The position numbers and the translations under genes were made by a program. A stretch of DNA of 49,695 bases, from contig MIAN01000032.1 of NCBI GenBank assembly GCA_001829125.1, forward strand, positions 1 to 49,695, read 5' to 3'. A model generated the notes under the pieces. That model worked only from the letters and a program-made list of their open reading frames with translations, was not told the origin of the DNA and did not search any database. The DNA comes from Spirochaetes bacterium GWB1_27_13 (GTDB lineage Bacteria; Spirochaetota; GWE2-31-10; MWDO01). The number at the start of each line of letters is the position of its first letter. The first letter of the stretch is position 1. Shown one piece after another: positions 43,323-49,695 of this stretch.

Positions 43323-44063
43323 ATGTTTACACTTATAGAATTTTTTTTAATATTTTTCGCTTTAGTCAGTTGGTGTATTTATTCGATATTTGTTTTGTTT
43401 AATTTAAGAAAAACTTTAACTGTATTTTTATATTGTGGATTATTTTTTCATTTTGCTTGGATTGTTTACAGAACAGTCTTAGTTACTCATGCTCCGTTTT
43501 CAAATGCTTATGAATCTATTTTATTTTTTAGTTTTTTGTATTTTTTGAAAATAAGTTTCTCAAAGTATTGGACTCAGAAAAGAAAAGCAATTTTAATACT
43601 GCCTGCAGAAATTTTATTGATAATAGGTTTACTTTTACCAGAAACTATGAAAATCCCTAATTTTCTAGTCCCCGCTTTGCAATCTTTTTGGATGTTTATT
43701 CATGTTCCTTCTTTTTTTATTGGTTATACATCGCTTACTTATCTTTTTGTTTTGTGCTTACTTGAATTCTTTTTAAAAAAAGATTTTAGTTTAATTATAA
43801 AAAGTGAATTAAAACAAAGTTTTTTTTTTATTACACTTGGTATAATTACAGGGGGGTTTTGGGCAGACCAATGTTGGGCATCTTTTTGGAATTGGGACCC
43901 AAAAGAAATATGGGCTTTAGTAACATTTATTTTGCTTACCGCAGCATTTCATTGTGAATCAAAAAAAATCAAATATATATTTATATATTTATCATTTTTT
44001 GCTATGCTTTTTACATATTTTGGAGTTATGTTTTTATTATCTGGTTTACATTCTTATAAATAG
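43323..44063 (+). CDS. ccsA: CcsA-type cytochrome c maturation protein
   Basis: The 246-residue protein is largely membrane helices and has the tryptophan-rich heme-handling motif of the CcmC/CcmF/CcsA family (GFWADQCWASFWNWDPKEIWAL, about 178-199). The likely heme-ligand histidines are His127 (WMFIHVPS) and His210 (LTAAFHCES), with further His near the ends (FFHF, GLHSY). It would handle heme at the outer face of the cytoplasmic membrane and attach it to apocytochromes together with ResB. The ATG at 43323 is two bases after the ResB-like stop, with AAGGAAAT inside the previous gene. No cytochrome c or thiol-reduction gene is present here. Confidence 0.85.
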   Translation: MFTLIEFFLIFFALVSWCIYSIFVLFNLRKTLTVFLYCGLFFHFAWIVYRTVLVTHAPFSNAYESILFFSFLYFLKISFSKYWTQKRKAILILPAEILLIIGLLLPETMKIPNFLVPALQSFWMFIHVPSFFIGYTSLTYLFVLCLLEFFLKKDFSLIIKSELKQSFFFITLGIITGGFWADQCWASFWNWDPKEIWALVTFILLTAAFHCESKKIKYIFIYLSFFAMLFTYFGVMFLLSGLHSYK

Positions 44064-44071
44064 AGGTGTTA

Positions 44072-45301
44072 ATGAAAATATTAAAACAAATTTTTGACTT
44101 TTTTAGAAGGTTCTTTTTAATAATTATTAAATCTTTTTCTAAATTCCACGAAGACCAAGGTTTTTTGGTATCAAGTGCTTTAGCTTATAAAACAATATTT
44201 GCTATAATACCTGTTTTTGCTGTATTTATTGGTATTTTTTCTGCTTTTCCTTCTTTTATTCAATATAAAGAAAGATTTTTTGACTTTTTATTGCATTATA
44301 TGATTCCTACTTCTGTAAATGATGCAATTATATGGATAAATACATTTCTCAAAAATACAAAAACGATTGGTACAATTGGAACAATTGCTTTAATTTATGT
44401 TTCATTAGATTTATTTATTACCTTGGATAATCAGGTAAATAGAATTTGGACTTCAAATATGAGTCGTTCTATTTTACATAAAATATTAATTTATTGGGCT
44501 TTGTTATCAGTAACACCTATTTTACTTGTAGGATATTTTTATTATTCTGGTGTGCTTCATACAATTTTAACACCTTTTAGTCAGCTTGGTTTTTTGCAGG
44601 AATATTTTTATATTGGTATTTCATTTGTTTTATTAGAGGCGTTTTTCTTTTTTTTATTTTATGTTATTCCAAATACAAAAGTTAATATTATAAAAGCGTT
44701 TATTATTTCTTCTGTTGTCTCTGTAATATGGACTTTGCTTAGATATTTTTTTACTTATTATACAAAGATTTTTGTTACAAATTGGGTAATTTATGGCTCT
44801 ATTGCTGCTATTTTATTCTTTATGATGTGGATATACCTAAATTGGATTATTCTTTTACTGGGAATGGAATTTTTATATGTTTGGCAAAGCAAATATTATC
44901 TTGGAATATTCAACAATGTTAAAGACTTTTATTTGTTTGATATTTGTCTTATTATTTTAATTTTAAAAGAATTTCATAAAGATTTTAAGGGAAAAGGACA
45001 TGGACTTTCAGCAAGTGATATTTCGGCGAATTTGAGTTATAATAGAAAAAATACAGAAGAAATTTTACTTTTACTTGAAAAGGAAGAGCTACTTGTTACT
45101 AAATTAAAGGGTGATAAAAAATTTTATATAACAAAAGATATTAGTAATATGAAACTTTCTGAAATAGAAAAAGTTATAAATAACAAATTTTTTTATAAAA
45201 ATTTTAGTAATTCTTCAGACTTTCAAAGCTTATATGATAAAATTTCAAAACTGTATTATCAAAAAAAGGATGAGTTTTATCTTGGTAAAATTTTGTATTA
45301 G
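44072..45301 (+). CDS. YihY/BrkB-type membrane protein with C-terminal winged-helix-like domain
   Basis: The 409-residue protein has about six membrane helices in the YihY/UPF0761 (BrkB) pattern (SSALAYKTIFAIIPVFAVFIG; YGSIAAILFFMMWIYLNWIILLLGMEF). This family was once annotated as RNase BN; its true role is uncertain. The C-terminal 130 residues form a soluble domain that looks like a winged helix (GLSASDISANLSYNRKNTEEILLLLEKEELLVTK), as in several family members. The start is the ATG at 44072 after AGAGGTG; a GTG at 44066 lies within that site. It is eight bases after the CcsA gene. Confidence 0.88.
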   Translation: MKILKQIFDFFRRFFLIIIKSFSKFHEDQGFLVSSALAYKTIFAIIPVFAVFIGIFSAFPSFIQYKERFFDFLLHYMIPTSVNDAIIWINTFLKNTKTIGTIGTIALIYVSLDLFITLDNQVNRIWTSNMSRSILHKILIYWALLSVTPILLVGYFYYSGVLHTILTPFSQLGFLQEYFYIGISFVLLEAFFFFLFYVIPNTKVNIIKAFIISSVVSVIWTLLRYFFTYYTKIFVTNWVIYGSIAAILFFMMWIYLNWIILLLGMEFLYVWQSKYYLGIFNNVKDFYLFDICLIILILKEFHKDFKGKGHGLSASDISANLSYNRKNTEEILLLLEKEELLVTKLKGDKKFYITKDISNMKLSEIEKVINNKFFYKNFSNSSDFQSLYDKISKLYYQKKDEFYLGKILY

Positions 45302-45309
45302 GAAAACTT

Positions 45310-45654
45310 ATGTATTATCCAAATTGTCCTTTTTGTAAAGGAACATTTACTGAAATAGCAAAGATTATTACAGAAAGTGATGATGGGATAAAAACATATC
45401 ATCATAGATGGTTTCAATGTAAAAAATGCAAAAAAAAATATTATTCTTTAGCTACTGAATATGTGTTTGACGACTCGCTTGACTATTATATGTATGAAGT
45501 AGAAGAAAATATTTGGACTGAGCATGTTAAATTGATAAAAAAATGTAAACAAAAAAATAATCCTTTGTGTAATTGCGATTCACATAAATTAGCAAAAAAT
45601 GTTGGATATGAAAATTTTATATGCACCGACTATACTCTTAGGTCAGAAGAATGA
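45310..45654 (+). CDS. Small zinc-ribbon protein
   Basis: The 114-residue protein has paired Cys motifs CPFC (residues 6-9) and CKKC (38-41), a likely zinc ribbon, and further Cys residues (NPLCNCDSH, FICTDY) that might form a second site. No DNA-binding or enzymatic signature is recognisable. The ATG at 45310 follows AGGAAAAC and lies eight bases after the YihY/BrkB gene, so it is probably the last gene of the run that starts at 41587. Confidence 0.75.
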   Translation: MYYPNCPFCKGTFTEIAKIITESDDGIKTYHHRWFQCKKCKKKYYSLATEYVFDDSLDYYMYEVEENIWTEHVKLIKKCKQKNNPLCNCDSHKLAKNVGYENFICTDYTLRSEE

Positions 45655-45713
45655 TTTTTATACAATAAAATATTATGTACCTTTTAGAATTTTATAAAAT
45701 AGGATAACGGTTT

Positions 45714-45839
45714 GCAAGTTGCCGAAGTTAGTCATGTTAACTTATAAAACTATATTTTTGAAAAATAAATCAACTATAATTTACAAAATCTGTGGCTAAT
45801 TTGGATGGATGTGGTAATCCGCCGGAATCGGTAACTTGC
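45714..45839. repeat. 126-bp element bounded by GCAAGTTRCCGA inverted repeats
   Basis: GCAAGTTGCCGA (45714-45725) and TCGGTAACTTGC (45828-45839) are inverted with one mismatch. The interval and its right flank (GGATGGATGTGGTAATCCGCC; GTTGTCGGATGTGTTCGG) are clearly less AT-rich than the neighbourhood. There is no coding frame. It is probably a small non-autonomous element or its remnant. Confidence 0.55.
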
Positions 45840-45905
45840 TGTTGTCGGATGTGTTCGGATATTTTTTTCAAAAATTTTAACTTATATTAACTATTTTTAA
45901 AATTA

Positions 45906-46394
45906 TTAGATTTTTTTAAAACTATTATTATTATTTTTGTAATAATCCAATACAAATTGACAATATTTTTCAATTTTAAAATCTTTTGAATATTTTTCAT
46001 ACCATATTCTTTCAAGATATAAATAATTTTCCTCAGATAAATTAAAACCATAATTTATTAATTCTTTCTTGTGATTAACATGATTTTCGTAATAAATATC
46101 TAACTTATCATATATATTTAATTTTTTTATTAAATCGTCAATTAATATTCGTACTACAACTTCATCAACAAAATCGGTTTCATCTTCCTTTAATTCATGT
46201 ATCCATCTTGCAGATTTTGTTATAAAAGCATGCCCTGTTTCATGTAAAAATATATAAAATAATTGTTTTCTACCAATAACATAATCATTATCATCTATAG
46301 TCAAGTTTAAAATTTTTTCCATTGATTCTAATAAAACATATAAATCATCAAGAGGAGAAAATATTTTTTTTGTTATATATTTATTTTTTCTCAT
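45906..46394 (-). CDS. Small putative zinc metalloprotease (HETGH)
   Basis: The 162-residue cytosolic protein has a gluzincin-type motif HETGH at residues 51-55 (YIFLHETGHAFITK) and a downstream acidic helix (DETDFVDEVVVRILIDD) whose Glu78 could be the third zinc ligand. This spacing recalls ImmA/IrrE-like and related small zincins. No DNA-binding or signal sequence is present. I do not recognise the family. The ATG at 46394 lacks a clear ribosome-binding site. It has no obvious regulator partner next to it. Confidence 0.65.
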   Translation of the reverse strand: MRKNKYITKKIFSPLDDLYVLLESMEKILNLTIDDNDYVIGRKQLFYIFLHETGHAFITKSARWIHELKEDETDFVDEVVVRILIDDLIKKLNIYDKLDIYYENHVNHKKELINYGFNLSEENYLYLERIWYEKYSKDFKIEKYCQFVLDYYKNNNNSFKKI

Positions 46395-46436
46395 AAATTA
46401 TTCAATTTTACACCCGAACATTTCTGATAATATGAA

Positions 46437-46531
46437 GAACACGAAGAAATTCTAATAAAAAATGCTATATTTTAACTTAATTTTAGCTTTCTAATGGAAT
46501 GCTAATTTAAACTTGCATTATCTCCGTGTTC
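46437..46531. repeat. Inverted GAACACGRAGA repeat
   Basis: GAACACGAAGA (46437-46447) and TCTCCGTGTTC (46521-46531) are inverted with one mismatch and enclose about 73 bp without a gene. This resembles the TATAACACRG family in style (CGTGTT core) but has its own sequence. Confidence 0.5.
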
Positions 46532-46566
46532 TAACTAGTTAATCTTAAAATTATTTAAAAAAGAGA

Positions 46567-46848
46567 CTATTTATACTCACAAACATAAGCTGTATCTTCT
46601 TCTACTTTTAGGTGAAATTTTTTCTTTGCTTCAATTGTAAAACTTTGGTTTTTATGAAATGTTTGCCATTCATCAGAATCTGGTAATTTTACAATCAATT
46701 TTCCTGAAACAATAGTCATTATTTCTTTTGTTGATGTTCCAAACTCATATTCTCCTTTTTGCATAACGCCAACTGTTGCAGTTTCACCTTCTGCATTAAA
46801 AGCAATTGATTTAACTTTGCCATCAAAATATTCGTTTACTTTTAACAT
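46567..46848 (-). CDS. ppnP: Pyrimidine/purine nucleoside phosphorylase PpnP
   Basis: The 93-residue protein matches PpnP (formerly DUF1255/YaiE), a small cupin that phosphorolyses several nucleosides to base and ribose-1-phosphate in the cytosol. Diagnostic segments are [14 protein letters not shown] at the N-terminus, [24 protein letters not shown] in the middle and the closing YVCEYK. The length is normal. The ATG at 46848 is preceded by AGGAGAAT at a good distance. It lies 48 bp downstream of recQ on the same strand. Confidence 0.95.
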   Translation of the reverse strand: MLKVNEYFDGKVKSIAFNAEGETATVGVMQKGEYEFGTSTKEIMTIVSGKLIVKLPDSDEWQTFHKNQSFTIEAKKKFHLKVEEDTAYVCEYK

Positions 46849-46896
46849 TATATTCTCCTATAAAATTATTTTTTATGCAATAAATTTTATTACATA

Positions 46897-48882
46897 TTAT
46901 TTAAAAGAAACACTATTCTTTTTTATTTCAGATAATCCTTTATTAGATAATCTTATGGTAGGATATTTACCATCTTTAATTTGTATTATATCATTTTTTA
47001 ATAGAATATTCAACTCACTTTCGATTTCATTTAGATTGTAGGATTTTAAGTTTCCGCATTCATCAAACTCCCTATATTTTGGCTCTAAATCATAACTTCC
47101 TTTTAAAATTTTAATTAGTTTAAGTTTACCAACTTTACCAGAATGTTTAAGAGCAAAAAAAATTATTTCTTTTTGAATTTCATTAAATGTTACTATATTA
47201 ATATTTTTATAAGTTCCCCTACAAATATCGCATTTTCCACAATTATCTTCTTTAAATTCTTCACCAAAATAATTTAGCAAATATTTTCTTCTGCAAGTAC
47301 AAAGATTACCATATTGAATTACAGCGTCAAGTTTTGCTTGATCTATCTCTTTTTTATGAGTCAATTTTTGATTATACTCTTTTTCTTCTGTTGGTGGAAT
47401 ATTATCTTTTAATATTTTAATTGTTTTGCCAGATTTTATAATATTATATTCGATTATTTTTTTTTCTGAAAGTTCAAGCAATTTTTCTTTTAGAATACGT
47501 TCTGGTAGATCAAATCTTTTTGCAAGTTGTTTTGTTGAAATATTTAGAGTTGAACTATCATAATCTTTTAAAACTTTGAGTTCATCCAAAAAATTTATGT
47601 CATCTTCTGTTTTAGGTTTTGTTTTTCTTAAATTAATTTCAATTTTTTCTTCTGCTATAAACTCAAAATCAATACAATTAATAAAATGTAGTTGTTTTAA
47701 AATAGCATCAATTTTAAAATTACTCAGTTTTGAACTAGTAAGTAAAGAGTAGTCATCAATATATAAATTATCATTTTTAGAATATTTTTTTATATTCACT
47801 AAAACCTCTAATAAAGATTCAAAACTTGGATTTTTTGCTTCAATAAAAAATTTTTGTATATAAATATCTCTATCATATTCTAAAAGTAAACAATAACTTA
47901 TTTTGCCATCCCTTCCAGCTCTTCCTGTTTCCTGATAATATGCTTCAATAGTGCCGGGTATAGAATAATGCACTACAAATCTAATATCGAGTTTGTTGAC
48001 ACCCATACCAAAAGCATTAGTTGCAATTAAAACATCTATTTTATTAGCCAAAAAATCATCTTGCATTTTTTTTCTTATCTGTGGCGGAAGACTGCCATGA
48101 TACAAACCTACTTTTCTATTAAGATTTGATTTTAGAACATTAAAAAGTGATTCTGCTGTTTTTATAGAAGAAGTGTAGACAATTCCAGCTCCTGATATTT
48201 TGTTGATAAATTCAATCAAAGCTTTATTTTTTTCTTCTTCGGATATATGATTTTGAACACCATAAATAAGGTTGTCCCTATTGAATCCACTAACGAAAAT
48301 ATTTGGAGTTTTCATATCTAAGGCTTTTATTATGTCATCTCTAACTTCTTTAGTTGCTGTTGCAGTTAGAGCAAGGACTATTGGGTCACCAAGTTCTTTT
48401 ATTATTGTTGAGAGCCTTCTGTATTCTGGTCTAAAATCATGCCCCCATTCAGAAATACAATGAGCCTCATCAATAGCAAAAATTGATATATCAATTGCTG
48501 AAATCCATTCCAAAAAATTACTACTTCTAAATCGTTCTGGTGTCAAATACAAAACTTTAATTTGTTTATTTTCAACCATTGACATAACATCTCTTTGTTG
48601 TTGGAATGTTATTGTTGAATTTAGCATCTCTGCAGGGTAATTTATAGAATATAAAAAATCAATTTGATCTTTCATAAGTGAAATCAAAGGCGAAATTACA
48701 ATCGTCAATCCTTCAAAACATAAAGCAGGTATTTGATAACATAAACTTTTACCGCCGCCAGTAGGCATTATGCCAAGAGTGTTTTTTTTTTGTAAAACAG
48801 AGTCAATTATGAGTTCTTGCCCTTTTCTAAATTCTTTATAACCAAAGTATTTTTGTAAATAATTTTTTGCTATTTCTATCAT
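46897..48882 (-). CDS. recQ: RecQ-family ATP-dependent DNA helicase
   Basis: The 661-residue protein has the RecQ core: motif 0 FRKGQELIIDSVL, Walker A MPTGGGKS (residues 39-46), DEAH (138-141) in FAIDEAHCISEWGHDFR, ALTATAT, and motifs V and VI (ATNAFGMGVNK; YYQETGRAGRDG). After the helicase lobes comes a winged-helix-like region, and only then a zinc-binding segment (CTCRRKYLLNYFGE...CGKCDIC). The Cys segment is thus set later than in E. coli RecQ, as in one RecQ subgroup. There is no HRDC domain. It unwinds DNA 3' to 5' in recombination repair. The ATG at 48882 lies downstream of a dispersed-repeat end. Confidence 0.94.
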   Translation of the reverse strand: MIEIAKNYLQKYFGYKEFRKGQELIIDSVLQKKNTLGIMPTGGGKSLCYQIPALCFEGLTIVISPLISLMKDQIDFLYSINYPAEMLNSTITFQQQRDVMSMVENKQIKVLYLTPERFRSSNFLEWISAIDISIFAIDEAHCISEWGHDFRPEYRRLSTIIKELGDPIVLALTATATKEVRDDIIKALDMKTPNIFVSGFNRDNLIYGVQNHISEEEKNKALIEFINKISGAGIVYTSSIKTAESLFNVLKSNLNRKVGLYHGSLPPQIRKKMQDDFLANKIDVLIATNAFGMGVNKLDIRFVVHYSIPGTIEAYYQETGRAGRDGKISYCLLLEYDRDIYIQKFFIEAKNPSFESLLEVLVNIKKYSKNDNLYIDDYSLLTSSKLSNFKIDAILKQLHFINCIDFEFIAEEKIEINLRKTKPKTEDDINFLDELKVLKDYDSSTLNISTKQLAKRFDLPERILKEKLLELSEKKIIEYNIIKSGKTIKILKDNIPPTEEKEYNQKLTHKKEIDQAKLDAVIQYGNLCTCRRKYLLNYFGEEFKEDNCGKCDICRGTYKNINIVTFNEIQKEIIFFALKHSGKVGKLKLIKILKGSYDLEPKYREFDECGNLKSYNLNEIESELNILLKNDIIQIKDGKYPTIRLSNKGLSEIKKNSVSFK

Positions 48883-48915
48883 CTTTTTTATTTAATTTTC
48901 ATCCTATAATAGAGA

Positions 48916-49052
48916 TATAACACGGATTATATAGAAATGTTTTGAGTTAGTCAGAAATCACAAATATTAATATAAAGTAATATTCAATTTTAATCTGTGG
49001 CTTATACTCGCTTACGGGTGAATCCGTAACAATCTGATTAATCTGTGTTATA
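48916..49052. repeat. Dispersed repeat, best full-length copy (137 bp)
   Basis: The terminal inverted repeats are TATAACACGGATTA (48916-48929) and TAATCTGTGTTATA (49039-49052), 14 bp with one mismatch. The interior aligns on its left with 49301-49370 (GAAATGTTT...GTCA.AAATCACAAA) and on its right with 31513-31583 (AATCTGTGGCTT...CTCGCTT..CGGGTGAATC). The copy has no coding capacity. It lies between recQ and an Rpn relic. Confidence 0.85.
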
Positions 49053-49062
49053 AATACTGTAA

Positions 49063-49264
49063 TTATTTTAATTTTTCTATTTCACTAATTGATAAACCTG
49101 TAACTTTTGAAATAATTACTATATTTATTCCTTCATTTAGTAAATTCTTTGGTTTCAATTTTATCTTCAATTTTGCCTTTTGTTATTAATTTTTCACCTA
49201 AAATTGGCATAGCATCCTCCTCTGATTCTTCATAATCTGAATTTATTATTAAAAATTGCTTTTG
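49063..49264 (-). pseudogene. Frameshifted C-terminal relic of an Rpn-family nuclease gene
   Basis: On the minus strand the frame from 49264 reads ...NSDYEESEEDAMPILGEKL and ITKGKIEDKIETKEFTK, then stops. One base out of frame, KNLLNEGINIVIISKVTGL and SISEIEKLK end at a TAA at 49063-49065. Together they make the typical Rpn/PDDEXK_2 C-terminal tail with a single frameshift near the ACCAAAG sequence. The N-terminal catalytic part is missing. A TTGACA-like box (49263-49268) lies at its upstream edge. Confidence 0.6.
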
Positions 49265-49300
49265 TCAAACATTTTATTTAGGCAAATTATCTATACTGAA

Positions 49301-49434
49301 ATGTTTCAGGTTTGTCAAAAATCACAAAATTGCATAACTACTATAATATTAAGTAATTATACGATTTTAATCTGTATAATCTGAGAAAATCTGTGTCAAT
49401 TTGTGTTTTATAATCTGTGCTAATCCGTGTTATA
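49301..49434 (-). repeat. Dispersed repeat copy overlapping a gene end
   Basis: The interior matches 48936-48998 (GAAATGTTT...GTCAAAAATCACAAA...TTTTAATCTGT). The outer end TAATCCGTGTTATA (49421-49434) is joined to the end of the coding sequence at 49420. The left boundary is approximate. Confidence 0.75.
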
Positions 49435-49695
49435 AAATTCACCAATTACTATATTTGTAAAATTAGTTGTACTTATAGTAATATTATCTTTTGTTAATAT
49501 ACTTTTATCAATTTTAGTTTTTATACCAAAACTTATATTTAATAGCCAGACACCTTTCTCTCCTGAGATTTTTTCTGTGATATATTTTTTTTCTTGATCT
49601 ACATAGCTCAACTTCAAACTTTTTGTTTTTAGAGTTCCTTGTTTTATAGAAATCGAAGAAATATATAGAATAGAAAAAATTTTATCCACTAAAAT
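49420..49695 (-). CDS. C-terminal part of a hypothetical protein running off the window
   Basis: The frame is open to the last base of the window, so the gene begins outside; 91 residues are visible (ILVDKIFSILYISSI at the start of the fragment). The fragment has beta-rich alternation (TLKTKSLKLSYVDQEKKYITEKI; NITISTTNFTNIVIGEF), and no family is recognised. A GTG at 49689 has no good ribosome-binding site and is not a convincing start. The last four codons (Tyr-Asn-Thr-Asp) and the TAG stop are formed by the end of a dispersed repeat, so the original C-terminus was probably different. Confidence 0.6.
   Translation of the reverse strand: MLVDKIFSILYISSISIKQGTLKTKSLKLSYVDQEKKYITEKISGEKGVWLLNISFGIKTKIDKSILTKDNITISTTNFTNIVIGEFYNTD

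Noticed and set aside
1-49695. tRNA, rRNA, tmRNA, RNase P RNA or CRISPR arrays
   Set aside because: I read through the gene-free stretches and saw no cloverleaf, CCA ends, rRNA-like sequence or spaced identical repeats.

Overview
The window comes from a strongly AT-rich bacterium (about three quarters A+T by eye) with a two-membrane envelope: there are Sec signal peptides, a lipobox, a predicted outer-membrane barrel and System II cytochrome c maturation. The mix of proteins (large hybrid kinases, REC/HD-GYP, KamA-type radical SAM, Rpn-type nuclease relics, secreted WG-repeat and HEAT proteins, an N-terminal lipoprotein) suggests a spirochaete or a similar low-GC lineage. This is inference, because the window holds no rRNA, tRNA or other phylogenetic marker.

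Layout. 0-5 kb: tail of a coiled-coil gene, NADP-isocitrate dehydrogenase, a membrane protein/EFR1 ferredoxin pair and an NAD-dependent epimerase. 5.4-14.1 kb: an envelope and secretion block with a membrane-anchored DUF3352/FG-GAP protein, a barrel-like protein, a secreted acidic protein, a secreted WD40-caspase-EF-hand protein and a WG-repeat protein. 14.5-24 kb: a TPR/GAF/PAS hybrid histidine kinase, a deleted Rpn nuclease gene and a 1366-residue acyl-CoA dehydratase activase. 24-28.7 kb: SWIM-SNF2 helicase convergent with murG. 29-38 kb: signalling genes (REC-HD-GYP, REC-HATPase, PP2C phosphatase, 7TM hybrid kinase) around a KamA-like operon. 38-45.7 kb: rhomboid, TerB-DnaJ, lipoprotein, HEAT protein, then a five-gene run with ResB-like and CcsA cytochrome c maturation proteins and a YihY/BrkB protein. 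45.9 kb to the end: HExxH protein, PpnP, RecQ, an Rpn relic and a gene running off the window.

The most striking non-coding feature is a dispersed intergenic repeat family with about eleven copies or fragments. Full copies have terminal inverted repeats close to TATAACACRGATTA. One end often lies just before the ribosome-binding site of the next gene (icd, the DUF3352 gene, the caspase gene, the HD-GYP gene and, more loosely, recQ). One copy supplies the last codons and stop of the gene at the right edge. Two Rpn-type relics share an almost identical promoter placed so close to the ATG that the transcript should be leaderless. A strong promoter followed by a terminator at 23.93-24.07 kb encloses no real ORF and is a candidate small RNA.

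Several starts were set from ribosome-binding sites rather than the longest frame. Three genes (36879, 38088, 42394) appear to use TTG with a well-placed GGAG.
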